A DNA stretch of 64,000 nt from Bosea sp. 29B (GCF_902506165.1 NZ_LR733817.1:434001-498000), one strand, 5' to 3'; positions 54,144 to 63,423 are shown, counted from the first letter of the stretch. Program-made: numbers and translations. Notes: a model not told the origin generated them from the letters alone.

Positions 54144-55536
54144 CTTCAGCCCGCGGCACACGCGGCCACTCCGGCCCCTGCCCGCGCAGCCGCTCCCACG
54201 CCCGCGCCATCTGCAACACGCCGAGATCATCGAAGCGCTTGCCGGTGATCTGCAGGCCGATCGGCAGGCCGGATGCGGTCATGCCGGCATGCACCGAGAC
54301 CGCCGGCTGGTCCGACATGTTGGCCGCTACCGTGAAGACGATGTGCTCGAACGGCCGCTCGGGATCGTGTATCGGCGAGGCCAGTTCGGCGGCAAAGCTC
54401 GGCACCGGTGAGACCGGCGAGAGCACATAGTCGAAGGGCTGTGCCGCTTTCAGCGCCGCATGCCGGATCGCCAGCATCTGGCTCATGCCGCGATGCACCT
54501 GCGCGCCGGAGAGCGAACGGCCGCGCTCGGCCCAGGCGTAGATATAAGGCAGCACCTTGTCCTGGCGTTCGCGCGGCAGCGCGCCGATCTCGGCCCAGGC
54601 GCGCTGGCGCCAGAAATCGTCGAGACCGTCGAGCATGTCCTGCGTCAGGAAGGGCGGAGCCAATTCAACGATCGCGCCGACTTTGCGGAAGGCATCGGCC
54701 GCCTTGGCGATCGCCGCCCTCACCTCAGGCTCGACCGGCAGGCCGATGCCAGCTTCCAGCTGCAATCCGATCCTGAGCCCGCGCGGCTCGCGCTCGAGCT
54801 CGTTCCAGGCGATCTCCTGCGGCGGCAGGCTCATCGGATCGCGCTCGTCCGGCTTGGAGAGCTCGCGCATCATCAAAGCTGCGTCGGCGACGGTGCGCGT
54901 CATCGGCCCGGCGACGCGGCCGTAATAGGTCGGGTCGATCGGCACGCGGCCGAAGCTCGGCTTCAGGCCGACGAGCCCGCACCAGCCAGCCGGCAGGCGG
55001 ATCGAGCCGCCGATATCGGTGCCGACATGAAAAGGACCGTAGCCGGCCGCACCGGCAGCTCCTGCCCCGGCCGATGATCCGCCCGGGTTCTTCGAGAGGT
55101 CGAAAGGGTTGCGCGCCAGTTCGTGGAAGCTCGACAGGCCCGACGAGAGCATGCCGTAATCGGGCATCGTCGTCTTGGCGAGGATGACGCAGCCGGCCTC
55201 GCGCAATCGCTGCGCCGGCGGCGCATCGGCTGCGGCGGGGGAAAGCTCCATCGCCGCCGTGCCAAGCGGTACAGGCGTGCCCCTGGTCGCGATGTTCTCC
55301 TTGATCGTGCAGGGCACGCCGTCGAGCGGCAGCGCCTCGCCGCGACGCCAGCGGCCCTCGCTTTCCTTGGCGGCGACGCGGGCGCCCTGCGGGTCATAGG
55401 CATAGAGCGCCTTGAGCGACGGCTCCCAGAGCTCGATGCGCTGGATCACGGCAGCGGTGACCTCGACCGGCGAGAGCTCGCGCGAGCGGAAGGCTCGGAG
55501 CATGTCGACGGCGCTGAGATCGGCGAATTCGATCAT
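54127..55536 (-). CDS. Amidase (amidase signature family)
   Basis: A 469-residue cytoplasmic hydrolase of carboxamides. The Ser-cisSer-Lys triad is K79 (VPCTIKENIATRG), S154 (NPGGSSAGAGAA) and S178 (VGTDIGGSIRLPA), spaced 75 and 24 as in other family members. Lies downstream of an oligopeptide importer on the same strand, so it probably acts on an imported amide or peptide. Its last seven residues (EASLRA and stop) are read from a palindromic repeat, so its original end has been altered or extended. Confidence 0.93.
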   Translation of the reverse strand: MIEFADLSAVDMLRAFRSRELSPVEVTAAVIQRIELWEPSLKALYAYDPQGARVAAKESEGRWRRGEALPLDGVPCTIKENIATRGTPVPLGTAAMELSPAAADAPPAQRLREAGCVILAKTTMPDYGMLSSGLSSFHELARNPFDLSKNPGGSSAGAGAAGAAGYGPFHVGTDIGGSIRLPAGWCGLVGLKPSFGRVPIDPTYYGRVAGPMTRTVADAALMMRELSKPDERDPMSLPPQEIAWNELEREPRGLRIGLQLEAGIGLPVEPEVRAAIAKAADAFRKVGAIVELAPPFLTQDMLDGLDDFWRQRAWAEIGALPRERQDKVLPYIYAWAERGRSLSGAQVHRGMSQMLAIRHAALKAAQPFDYVLSPVSPVPSFAAELASPIHDPERPFEHIVFTVAANMSDQPAVSVHAGMTASGLPIGLQITGKRFDDLGVLQMARAWERLRGQGPEWPRVPRAEASLRA

Positions 55537-55563
55537 GACTAGGACTCCGCAAGCATGGTGAGA

Positions 55564-56421
55564 TCAATCGCGCGAACGGCGCATGCGCGGATCGACCGCA
55601 TCGCGCAGGCCATCGCCCAGCAAATTGAAGGCCAGCACCGAAAGCGCGATCGCCGCGCCCGGGAAGATCGCGAGCCAGGGCTGCGCCGCCATGAAGGTCT
55701 GCGCCTCGTTGAGCATCCTGCCCCAGGAGGGAGCCGGCGGCTGCGTGCCCAGCCCGAGATAGGACAGTCCTGCTTCAGCGAGGATGGCAAGCGCGAACTG
55801 GATCGTCGCCTGCACCACCAGCACGCCGGCGATATTGGGTAGGACGTGCTGGCGGGTGATCGCCATCTCGGTCAGCCCGGCTGCGCGCGCCGCCAGCACA
55901 TAGTCGAGCGCCCAGCATTGCAGCGCCGCTCCCCGTGCGAGCCTGGCAAAATAGGGCAGGCTGAAGAGCGCGATCGCGATCACGGCATTCATCATGCCGG
56001 GGCCCCAGACCGCGCTGATCATGATCGCCGAGAGCACGGCCGGGAAGGCATGGCTGAAATCGGCCATGCGCATGATCAGATTGTCGAGCAGCCCGTCACG
56101 CCTGATCGCGGCGATCAGCCCGAGCGCGCTGCCGACGGTCAGGCCGAGCCCGACCGCCCCTAAGCCCACTGCCAGCGAATTGCGGGCGCCGACCATGATC
56201 ATCGAGAACACGTCGCGGCCGAACTGGTCGGTGCCGAACCAGTGCTCGGCCGAGGGCGGGCGCAAGCGTTTCAGGATCGCCATCTGGGTCGGCTCGTAGG
56301 GCGTCCAGACATAGGAGATCAGCGCCATCGCGACGACGAGCCCGCCCAGCAGCAGGCCGGCCAGGAAGGACGGCCCGGCCCACCAGCGCCGCGGACGCGA
56401 ACGGGGCGCGACGGCGCTCAT
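55564..56421 (-). CDS. Dipeptide/oligopeptide ABC transporter permease (DppC-type)
   Basis: A 285-residue inner-membrane protein with six helices. The N-terminal extension plus NPTQMAILKRLRPPSAEHWF-like sequence and the EAA-type loop ARAAGLTEMAITRQHVLPNI (residues near the ATPase contact) identify the DppC group. Overlaps DppB by four bases. Partner permease upstream, amidase downstream. Confidence 0.93.
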   Translation of the reverse strand: MSAVAPRSRPRRWWAGPSFLAGLLLGGLVVAMALISYVWTPYEPTQMAILKRLRPPSAEHWFGTDQFGRDVFSMIMVGARNSLAVGLGAVGLGLTVGSALGLIAAIRRDGLLDNLIMRMADFSHAFPAVLSAIMISAVWGPGMMNAVIAIALFSLPYFARLARGAALQCWALDYVLAARAAGLTEMAITRQHVLPNIAGVLVVQATIQFALAILAEAGLSYLGLGTQPPAPSWGRMLNEAQTFMAAQPWLAIFPGAAIALSVLAFNLLGDGLRDAVDPRMRRSRD

Positions 56422-57365
56422 GTCGCCTGCCGCAGGCGCGGATCGATCAGCCCGTAGAGCAGCTCGATCGCGAAGTTGATGAAGACGACCAGCGCCGAGA
56501 ACAGCATCACCAGATCCTTGACCACGATCAGGTCATGCTGGGCGATCGACTGGAAGACGAGCCGCCCCAGCCCCGGCAAGGCGAAGACGTTCTCGATGAT
56601 GATCGCACCAGCCAGCAGCACCGAGAATTGCAGGCCCAGCACGGTGACGACCGGGATCAGCGCATTGCGCAGCACATGGCGCAGCATGGTGCGCCGCCGG
56701 CTCACCCCCTTGGCGCGGGCGGTGCGGACATAATCCTCCTGCATCGTCTCCAGCATGGCCGAGCGGGTGACGCGGGCGAGGATCGCCGCCTGCGGCAGAG
56801 CAAGCGCGATGGCCGGCAGCAAGAGCGATTTGAGCGCCGGCCAGAAGCCGGCTTGCCAGCCCGGAAAGCCGCCGGCCGGCAGCCAGCCGGCGCCAACCGC
56901 GAAGACCAGCACGAGCAGCAGGCCGAACCAGAAATTCGGGATAGCGAGTCCGGCCTGGGCGAAGACCATCACCGCGGCATCGCCGGCCCGGTTGTGATTG
57001 GCGGCAGCGAGCGCCCCGAGCGGGATGCCGATGGCGGACGCCAGCAGGATCGCCATCGAGGCCAGTGGCAGTGTCACCACCATGCGCTCACCGATCAATT
57101 GCGTCACCGGCACGCGATAGGTGTAGCTGAGGCCGAGATCGCCGGTGACGAGGCCGCCGATCCAATTGAAGAAGCGCAGCAGCGCCGGCTGGTCGAGGCC
57201 CATCTCGGCCCGCAGCGCCGCTAGCGCTTCGGGCGCTGCATTGAGGCCGAGCGTCACCGCCGCCGGGTCGCCCGGCAGGATCTCCAGCACGAGAAAGATG
57301 ACGATCGCCGCGCCGAGCAGCGTCGCGGCGAATGACAGCAACCGGCGCAGGAGATAGCCCGTCAT
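56418..57365 (-). CDS. Dipeptide/oligopeptide ABC transporter permease (DppB-type)
   Basis: A 315-residue inner-membrane protein with six helices, opening MTGYLLRRLLSFAATLLGAA. The ATPase-contact loop DYVRTARAKGVSRRRTMLRH is present. It is separated from the binding protein by 10 bases and overlaps DppC by four. Permeases of this type import di- or oligopeptides or related compounds. Confidence 0.94.
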   Translation of the reverse strand: MTGYLLRRLLSFAATLLGAAIVIFLVLEILPGDPAAVTLGLNAAPEALAALRAEMGLDQPALLRFFNWIGGLVTGDLGLSYTYRVPVTQLIGERMVVTLPLASMAILLASAIGIPLGALAAANHNRAGDAAVMVFAQAGLAIPNFWFGLLLVLVFAVGAGWLPAGGFPGWQAGFWPALKSLLLPAIALALPQAAILARVTRSAMLETMQEDYVRTARAKGVSRRRTMLRHVLRNALIPVVTVLGLQFSVLLAGAIIIENVFALPGLGRLVFQSIAQHDLIVVKDLVMLFSALVVFINFAIELLYGLIDPRLRQAT

Positions 57366-57375
57366 TGCGGGAGCC

Positions 57376-58866
57376 TCAGCGCCAGCGTACCTCCGCCAGC
57401 GGCGTCAGCGGCAGTGGCCAGTCGGTCCACATGCCCTCCAGATTGGCCCTGGTCACCGTGATCTTCGGCAGGATGAACAGGAAGCCGTTGACCGCATCGC
57501 GCGCCAGCATGCGCTGGGCGTCGCCATAGAGCTTGTTGCGCTCGGTCTCGTCGACGGTGCGGTCGATCTTTTCGATCAGCGCCTTGAACTCGGGATTCCG
57601 GTACTGGAAGTAGTAGTCGTCACGGGCGTAGTTGGCGATATCGAGCGGCTCGGTGTGCGAGATGATCGTCAGGTCGAAATCCCGCGCCTTGAACACCCGC
57701 TCCAGCCATTGCGGGAATTCCAGCGGTTCGATCTTGGCGGTGATCCCGATCTGCGCCAGCAGCGCCGCGACGATCTCGCCGCCGCGCCTGGCATAGGCCG
57801 GCGGCGGCAAACGCAACGTGCATTCGAAGCCCTTCGGGAAGCCGGCTGCCGCGAGCAGGGCCTTCGCCTTGGCGAGGTCGACCGGATAGGTCCCGGTCAG
57901 GTCGACATAGGCCGGATGCAGCGGCGAGAAATGGCTGCCGATATAGTCGAGATCGAAGCCGTAGATGCCGAGCGCGATCGTCTTGCGGTCGAGCACATGC
58001 GAGATCGCCTGGCGCACCCGGATATCGCTGAACGGCGCCTTGGCGTTGTTGATGGCGAGGATGGTCTCGCCCTCGGTCTTGCCGAGCGTGACCTTGAGCT
58101 TGGGATCGGCCTTGAGCTGCGGGATTGCTTCAGGCGCCGAGAGATTGGTGAAGGCGTCGATGTCGCCGGCGCGCAGCGCCGCGACCTGCGCCTGCGGGTC
58201 GGAGATGAAGCGGAAGGTCGCCTTGGCGAGCGCGGGCTTGGCTCCCCAGTACTCGTCGTTGCGCGCCAGTTCGAGCCGGTCGCCGCGGTTCCAGCGCGCG
58301 AATTTGAACGGACCAGTGCCGACCGGATCGGTCTTGTTGTTGGCGGCGGTTGCCGGCGAGACGATGACCGCATCGCCCCATGAGAGCCCGTAGACGAAGT
58401 TCGCCGTCGGCTGCTTCAGCTTGATGATCAGCCTGACCGGATCGGGCGCCTCGATGCTCTCGATCGGCGTGAAGATCCAACGCTGGGCATTGGTCGAATC
58501 GGGCGCCACTGCGCGCTCGAAAGAGAATTTGACGTCGCGCGAAGAGAACGGCGTGCCGTCATGGAAGCGCGCATCCGGCCGAAGCTTGAAGGTGTAGGTG
58601 AGGTCGTCGGGCGCGAGCGTCCAGCTCTCGGCCAGCGCCGGCCCGAGCTTGCCGGTGCGGTCCATCGCCACCAGCCCTTCGAAGATGTTCTGCAACGTGA
58701 CTTCGCGGATCGCCTGGGCTGCGCCCGAAGTCGGATCGAGCGTCGGTGGCTCCAGCGTCATCCCGATGGTGACGCCGTCCTTCGCCTGCGCGAGCGCGGC
58801 AAGCGGAAGCTGGGTTGCGAGCGCGGCGAGGCCCGCTCCCGCCAGAAGATCGCGCCGCGTCGTCAT
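57376..58866 (-). CDS. ABC transporter extracellular binding protein (DppA/OppA-type)
   Basis: A 496-residue periplasmic protein with signal MTTRRDLLAGAGLAALATQL (Tat-like, RRDLL) and family features KDGVTIGMTLEPPTLDPTSG, TYTFKLRPDARFHDGTPFSS and KFSFERAVAPDS. First gene of the importer. Downstream are both permeases and an amidase; the two ATPases usual for this class (DppD, DppF) are absent. A GntR regulator lies 77 bases upstream on the same strand. Confidence 0.94.
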   Translation of the reverse strand: MTTRRDLLAGAGLAALATQLPLAALAQAKDGVTIGMTLEPPTLDPTSGAAQAIREVTLQNIFEGLVAMDRTGKLGPALAESWTLAPDDLTYTFKLRPDARFHDGTPFSSRDVKFSFERAVAPDSTNAQRWIFTPIESIEAPDPVRLIIKLKQPTANFVYGLSWGDAVIVSPATAANNKTDPVGTGPFKFARWNRGDRLELARNDEYWGAKPALAKATFRFISDPQAQVAALRAGDIDAFTNLSAPEAIPQLKADPKLKVTLGKTEGETILAINNAKAPFSDIRVRQAISHVLDRKTIALGIYGFDLDYIGSHFSPLHPAYVDLTGTYPVDLAKAKALLAAAGFPKGFECTLRLPPPAYARRGGEIVAALLAQIGITAKIEPLEFPQWLERVFKARDFDLTIISHTEPLDIANYARDDYYFQYRNPEFKALIEKIDRTVDETERNKLYGDAQRMLARDAVNGFLFILPKITVTRANLEGMWTDWPLPLTPLAEVRWR

Positions 58867-58943
58867 CGTCCGCCTCCCTGATGTGGCGGCGCAAGATGGC
58901 GCGGGAACGAAGCAGGAGGCAAGAGCGCCAGCGCGCAGCCCTG

Positions 58944-59681
58944 TCAGACGAAATAGTCCGGATAGCTCGCCTTGAGATGCACGAGATCGGGCAACAGCGT
59001 GCCCAAATGCTGGCGCATCGCGACGACCGCGGCCGAGGCGTCGTGCCGCCTGATCTCGTCGACGATGGCGAGATGCTCGCGGATCACCATCGCCATCCGC
59101 CCCGGCACCGGCAGCGTCATCCGCCGGCAGCGATCGATCTGACTTTTCGCGGCTTGGGCCAGCTTCCAGACGCCGGGATAGCCGGCGATGTCGGCGAGCG
59201 CCTCGTGGAACTCCTCGTCGGCGAGATGGAAGCGCTCCTGATCGTTCGCCTCATGCGATTCGTGCAGCACGGCGATCGTCGCATCGAGCCGGGCGATGTC
59301 GTCGGCGCTCGCCATCCGTGCCAGCACCTCGACCGTGGCGCATTCCAGCGCCTGGCGAATGAACACCGCCTCGGGGATCGCTCCCGCCGGGATACGGGCG
59401 ACGAAGGTGCCGGCCTGTGGAAATATCTCGACGAGCCCCTCTTCCTTCAGCCGAATCAGCGCCTCGCGCACCGGCGTGCGGCTGATGCCGAAGCGGGTGG
59501 TGAGATCCTTCTCTGACAGCGCCACGCCGGGCCGCAGCACCATGTCGAGGATCTCGCGCCGAAGCTCGTCCTGCACGACGGAGGCGGCCGTGGCGCGGCC
59601 TGCGGATGCCGCGGCGAGGCGCTGCGGCTTGCGCTCGCGGCGCGTCCCGCCAGCCTCGCCTATCCCTAGCGCCTGCGACAT
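58944..59681 (-). CDS. GntR family regulator (FCD subfamily)
   Basis: A 245-residue repressor with a winged helix (LRREILDMVLRPGVALSEKD, ISRTPVREALIRLKEEGLVE) and an all-helical FCD ligand domain (HLADEEFHEALADIAGYPGV, with the metal-site histidines). It is divergent from uxaC and co-directional with the peptide importer, so it may control either. FCD regulators of uronate operons (UxuR, KdgR types) support the uxaC link, and a dyad lies before uxaC. Confidence 0.9.
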   Translation of the reverse strand: MSQALGIGEAGGTRRERKPQRLAAASAGRATAASVVQDELRREILDMVLRPGVALSEKDLTTRFGISRTPVREALIRLKEEGLVEIFPQAGTFVARIPAGAIPEAVFIRQALECATVEVLARMASADDIARLDATIAVLHESHEANDQERFHLADEEFHEALADIAGYPGVWKLAQAAKSQIDRCRRMTLPVPGRMAMVIREHLAIVDEIRRHDASAAVVAMRQHLGTLLPDLVHLKASYPDYFV

Positions 59682-59767
59682 CGTCCTATCCCGGCCATGA
59701 TCACTGCCTTATTGGACCACGTTGCGTGCTCCGCGGCCAATCAGGGCGTAACACGGCCGGGCGGCGC

Positions 59768-59816
59768 ATACTAGTATATTAGTATATTGACGTCTCACCA
59801 GCACCGGCCCTATGGT
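59768..59816 (+). promoter_or_regulatory. uxaC promoter with GntR-type operator
   Basis: ATACTAGTAT (59768-59777) is a perfect palindrome, and TATTAGTATATT follows. TTGACG (59787-59792), 18 bases, then TATGGT (59811-59816) forms a fair promoter; the palindrome lies just upstream of the -35. GntR-type control of the uronate operon is likely. Confidence 0.6.
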
Positions 59817-59842
59817 CCGGCCCGACAGAGGAAACGCCAGCA

Positions 59843-61246
59843 ATGCTGCTGCACGATGATCGTCTTTTGCCTGCCGAACCGGTGACGCGCGGCATTGCGC
59901 GCCGCCTCTATGCCGGCGTCCGCGACCTGCCGATCATCTCGCCGCACGGCCACACCGATCCGCGCTGGTTCGCCGAGAACAAGCCCTTTCCCGATCCGGC
60001 GACCCTGCTCGTCAAGCCGGATCACTACATCTTCCGCATGCTCTATTCCCAGGGCATCAGGCTCGAGCAGCTCGGCATCGCCCGCAAGGATGGCGGCGAG
60101 GTCGAGAGCGATCCGCGCAAGATCTGGCAGCTCTTCGCCAGCAACTGGCACCTGTTCCGGGGCACGCCGACCAGACTCTGGTTCGAGCACGCCGCCTTCT
60201 CGATATTCGGCATCACCGAGCGCCTTTCCGCGGAGAGCGCCGACCGCATTTATGATCGCATCGCCGAGCAACTGGAGCAGGACGCGATGCGTCCGCGCGC
60301 GCTGTTCGAGCGCTTCAAGATCGAGGCGATCGCGACGACCGAAGGCGCGCTCGATCCGCTGAAATGGCATGACATGATCAGGGAGTCCGGCTGGGGCGGC
60401 AAGGTCGTCACCGCCTATCGTCCCGACAGCGTCGTCGATCCCGAATTCGAGGGCTTCAAGGACAACCTCGAGCAGTTCGGCGAACTGACCGGCGAGGATG
60501 TCGGGAGCTGGAACGGCTATCTCGAAGCCCATCGCAAGCGCCGCGGCTATTTCATCGAGCGTGGCGCGACCTCCTCCGACCATGGCCATGCCACGGCCCG
60601 CACCGCCAACCTGACACCCGCCGAGTGCGAAAAGCTGTTCGCAAAAATCCTGAAGGGCAAGTTCTCGGCCGAGGATGCGGATGTCTTCCGCGGCCAGATG
60701 CTGACCGAGATGGCCAAGATGAGCCTCGATGACGGGCTCGTCCTGCAGATCCACCCCGGCTCCTACCGCAACCACAACCCGCATCTGTTCGAGCAGTTCG
60801 GCCGCGACATGGGCTCCGACATCCCGCGCGGCATGGACTATGTCTCGGCGCTTAAGCCACTGCTCGACGCGGTCGGCAACGAACGGAACCTCACCGTCAT
60901 CGCCTTCACCCTCGACGAGACCAGCTATTCGCGCGAGCTCGCCCCACTCGCCGGCCATTATCCGGCGTTGAAGCTCGGACCGGGCTGGTGGTTCCTCGAT
61001 GCGCCCGAGGCGATGCTGCGCTTCCGCGAGCTCACCACCGAGACCGCCGGCTTCTACAACACCGTCGGCTTCAACGACGACACGCGCGCCTATCTCTCGA
61101 TCCCGGCGCGCCACGACGTCGCCCGCCGGATGGACTGCCACTACCTCGCCAGGCTCGTCGCCGAGCACCGTCTCGACGAGGACGAGGCCGCAGAAGTCGC
61201 CCACGATCTCGCCTACCGCCTGGCCAAGGAGGCCTACCGGCTGTGA
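59843..61246 (+). CDS. uxaC: Glucuronate (uronate) isomerase
   Basis: Converts D-glucuronate or D-galacturonate to fructuronate or tagaturonate. The 467-residue protein opens MLLHDDRLLPAEPVTRGIAR and has the amidohydrolase-like barrel motifs PIISPHGHTDPRWF, FNDDTRAYLSIPARHD and LAPLAGHYPALKLGPGWWFL. GAAACGCC-type weak ribosome-binding site. First gene of the uronate operon, followed by kduI with a three-base overlap (GTGA). Confidence 0.96.
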   Translation: MLLHDDRLLPAEPVTRGIARRLYAGVRDLPIISPHGHTDPRWFAENKPFPDPATLLVKPDHYIFRMLYSQGIRLEQLGIARKDGGEVESDPRKIWQLFASNWHLFRGTPTRLWFEHAAFSIFGITERLSAESADRIYDRIAEQLEQDAMRPRALFERFKIEAIATTEGALDPLKWHDMIRESGWGGKVVTAYRPDSVVDPEFEGFKDNLEQFGELTGEDVGSWNGYLEAHRKRRGYFIERGATSSDHGHATARTANLTPAECEKLFAKILKGKFSAEDADVFRGQMLTEMAKMSLDDGLVLQIHPGSYRNHNPHLFEQFGRDMGSDIPRGMDYVSALKPLLDAVGNERNLTVIAFTLDETSYSRELAPLAGHYPALKLGPGWWFLDAPEAMLRFRELTTETAGFYNTVGFNDDTRAYLSIPARHDVARRMDCHYLARLVAEHRLDEDEAAEVAHDLAYRLAKEAYRL

Positions 61247-62094
61247 CCAGCGCCACCAAGACCATCGACGAACGCCAGGCCGCCCATCCGCGTGATGTCC
61301 GCGGCTACGACACCGAGACGCTGCGCCAGGACTTCCTGATCGAGCGCATCTTCGTGCCCGGCGAGATCGCGCTGACCTATAGCCATTACGACCGCATGAT
61401 CGTCGGCGGTGCGACGCCGGCGGCCAAGCCCCTCACGCTCGATCCGTTCGCGCCGACCGGCACGCCCTTCTTCCTGGCGCGGCGCGAGCTCGGCGTGATC
61501 AATCTCGGCGGCGCTGGCTCGGTAACCATCGACGGCGAGCGCTTCGAGCTGCCCAGCCTCGATGCGCTCTATGTCGGGCTCGGCGCGAAGGAGGTGTCCT
61601 TCGCCAGCGCCGACCCGGCCAACCCGGCCAAGTTCTATTTGACCAGCGCCCCGGCCCATCGCGAAGCCAAGCACCAGCTCATCCGCAAGGACGACGCCAA
61701 CACCATCCATCTCGGCTCGGCCGAGACCTCGAACAAGCGGACCATCCGGCAATACATCATGCCGAACAGCACCGGCACCAACCAGCTGGTGATGGGCATG
61801 ACGGCGCTGGAACCGGGCTCAGTCTGGAACTCCATGCCCTGCCACACCCATACGCGGCGAATGGAGGCCTATCTCTACTTCAACCTCGACCCGGCCCACC
61901 GCGTCTTCCACTTCATGGGCGAGCCGCAGCAGACCCGGCATCTCCTCGTCGCCAACGAGCAGGCGGTGATCTCGCCGAACTGGTCGATCCATTGCGGCTG
62001 TGGCACCTCGAACTACTCCTTCGTCTGGGCCATGGCCGGCGACAATGTCGAGTTCACCGACATGGACGCAGCGCCGGTGGAGACGCTGCGCTGA
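61243..62094 (+). CDS. kduI: 5-keto-4-deoxyuronate isomerase
   Basis: Isomerises 5-keto-4-deoxyuronate from unsaturated uronates to 2,5-diketo-3-deoxygluconate. GTG start at 61243 with the AAGGAGG in the uxaC tail gives 283 residues; the first frame is part of uxaC. Zinc-ligand histidines are expected in WNSMPCHTHTRRMEAYLYF and NWSIHCGCGTSNYSFVWA. It shares its last base with the kduD start. Functions with kduD next. Confidence 0.95.
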   Translation: MTSATKTIDERQAAHPRDVRGYDTETLRQDFLIERIFVPGEIALTYSHYDRMIVGGATPAAKPLTLDPFAPTGTPFFLARRELGVINLGGAGSVTIDGERFELPSLDALYVGLGAKEVSFASADPANPAKFYLTSAPAHREAKHQLIRKDDANTIHLGSAETSNKRTIRQYIMPNSTGTNQLVMGMTALEPGSVWNSMPCHTHTRRMEAYLYFNLDPAHRVFHFMGEPQQTRHLLVANEQAVISPNWSIHCGCGTSNYSFVWAMAGDNVEFTDMDAAPVETLR

Positions 62095-62858
62095 TGGCGA
62101 CGGCCTCGCCCTTCTCGCTGGACGGCCGCACGGCACTGGTCACCGGCGCCAATACCGGCATCGGCCAGGGCATCGCGCTGGCGTTGGCTCAGGCCGGCGC
62201 CAGGGTCGTCGCGGCCGGGCGCTCGAGCATGGCCGAGACGGAGAAGCTGATCGCCGAGGCCAGCGGAATCTGCTTTCCGCTCCTGGCCGACCTCCAGCAG
62301 GAGGGCATCGCCGCGCGCGTCGTCGAGCAGGCCCAGGCGCTGGCCGGCCCGCTCGACATCCTCGTCAACAATGCCGGCATCATCCGCCGCGCCGATGCAC
62401 TCGATTTCAGCGAGAGCGACTGGGACGAGGTGATGAACCTCAACCTCAAGGCCAATTTCTTCCTGGCCCAGGCCTTCGCCAAGGCGGCGCTCACAGCCGG
62501 CCGGACAGGGCGCATCGTCAACATCGCCTCGCTGCTCTCCTTCCAGGGTGGCATCCGCGTCGCCTCCTACACCGCGAGCAAGAGCGGGCTCGCCGGGCTG
62601 ACCCGGCTGCTCGCCTGCGAATGGGCGGCCAAGGGCATCAACGTCAACGCGATCGCGCCCGGCTATGTCGAGAGCAACAACACGGAAGCCTTGCGCGCCG
62701 ACCGTGACCGCAACGCCGCGATCCTCGCCCGGATTCCCGCTGGGCGCTGGGGCAAGCCCTCGGATATCGGCGGCGCGGCCGTGTTCCTGGCGAGCGACGC
62801 CGCGGCCTATATCCACGGCGCGATCATTCCCGTCGACGGAGGCTGGCTGGCGCGATGA
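62094..62858 (+). CDS. kduD: 2-dehydro-3-deoxy-D-gluconate 5-dehydrogenase
   Basis: Reduces 2,5-diketo-3-deoxygluconate to 2-keto-3-deoxygluconate with NAD(P)H. Start at 62094 (one base overlap with kduI stop) gives 254 residues. SDR features are all present: VTGANTGIGQGIA, NNAGI, catalytic YTASK in VASYTASKSGLAGL. Product then enters the Entner-Doudoroff route via KdgK/KdgA, which are not in the window. Confidence 0.95.
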   Translation: MATASPFSLDGRTALVTGANTGIGQGIALALAQAGARVVAAGRSSMAETEKLIAEASGICFPLLADLQQEGIAARVVEQAQALAGPLDILVNNAGIIRRADALDFSESDWDEVMNLNLKANFFLAQAFAKAALTAGRTGRIVNIASLLSFQGGIRVASYTASKSGLAGLTRLLACEWAAKGINVNAIAPGYVESNNTEALRADRDRNAAILARIPAGRWGKPSDIGGAAVFLASDAAAYIHGAIIPVDGGWLAR

Positions 62859-62900
62859 GCATGTTTCTGGGCAATCCAGCGATCGCAGGAAGCGGCAACC

Positions 62901-63040
62901 TGTCCTCTTCCCCCCGCTTGCGGTGGGGAAGGGTTAGGGATGGGGGGCCGGAAAGCCGAAGCGCCATCCGTCATCGTCGCGCCGAGCGGCACTGCCCCCC
63001 ACCCCAGCCCTCCCCACCGCAAGCGGGGGGAAGGAGAAGG
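62901..63040. repeat. Palindrome with 19-bp perfect arms, supplies an RBS
   Basis: Arms CCCCCGCTTGCGGTGGGGA (62911-62929) and TCCCCACCGCAAGCGGGGG (63011-63029) are perfect complements. The element resembles family A in layout (CTCTTCC...GGAGAAGG ends). Its right edge AAGGAGAAGG (63031-63040) serves as ribosome-binding site for kdgF. Confidence 0.8.
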
Positions 63041-63042
63041 TC

Positions 63043-63393
63043 GTGCCAACCATGACCGACCGTCTCAATTCCTTCTTCCAGCATGACGCCGAGATCGCCT
63101 GGGAGCCGACCGAGCCCGGCGTGAAACGCAAGATCATGGCCTATGGGCCGGACCTGATGGTGGTGCGCGTCGCCTTCGAACAGGGCGCGATCGGCAAGGC
63201 GCACCAGCATCCGCACCGCCAGGCTTCTTACGTCGAGAGTGGCGTCTTCGACGTCACCATCGACGGCAAGACCAGCCGGCTTGTCGCCGGCGATACCTTC
63301 TTCGTGCCCGAGAACCTCGTCCATGGCGTCGTCAACATCGAGGCCGGGCAGTTGATCGATTCCTTCACGCCGATGCGGACGGAATTTTTGTGA
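63043..63393 (+). CDS. kdgF: Cupin protein, KdgF-like unsaturated uronate handling
   Basis: A 116-residue single-domain cupin. Metal ligands are in HQHPHRQASYVESG (the HxHxxxxxxE arrangement) and the C-terminal histidine in VPENLVHGVV. KdgF proteins convert unsaturated galacturonate or guluronate monomers to linear ketouronate, directly feeding KduI. GTG 63043 is favoured by AAGGAG six bases upstream; ATG 63052 is the alternative. Fifth element of the uronate operon after a repeat. Confidence 0.85.
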   Translation: MPTMTDRLNSFFQHDAEIAWEPTEPGVKRKIMAYGPDLMVVRVAFEQGAIGKAHQHPHRQASYVESGVFDVTIDGKTSRLVAGDTFFVPENLVHGVVNIEAGQLIDSFTPMRTEFL

Positions 63394-63400
63394 GAGATCG

Positions 63401-63423
63401 CCGCGCCGGCCGTGCCGGCGCGG
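63401..63423 (+). terminator. Intercistronic hairpin between kdgF and the TRAP gene
   Basis: Ten-bp stem CCGCGCCGGC / GCCGGCGCGG, loop CGT, with no T-run after it. More likely an mRNA-stability or attenuating hairpin than a terminator. Confidence 0.4.
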
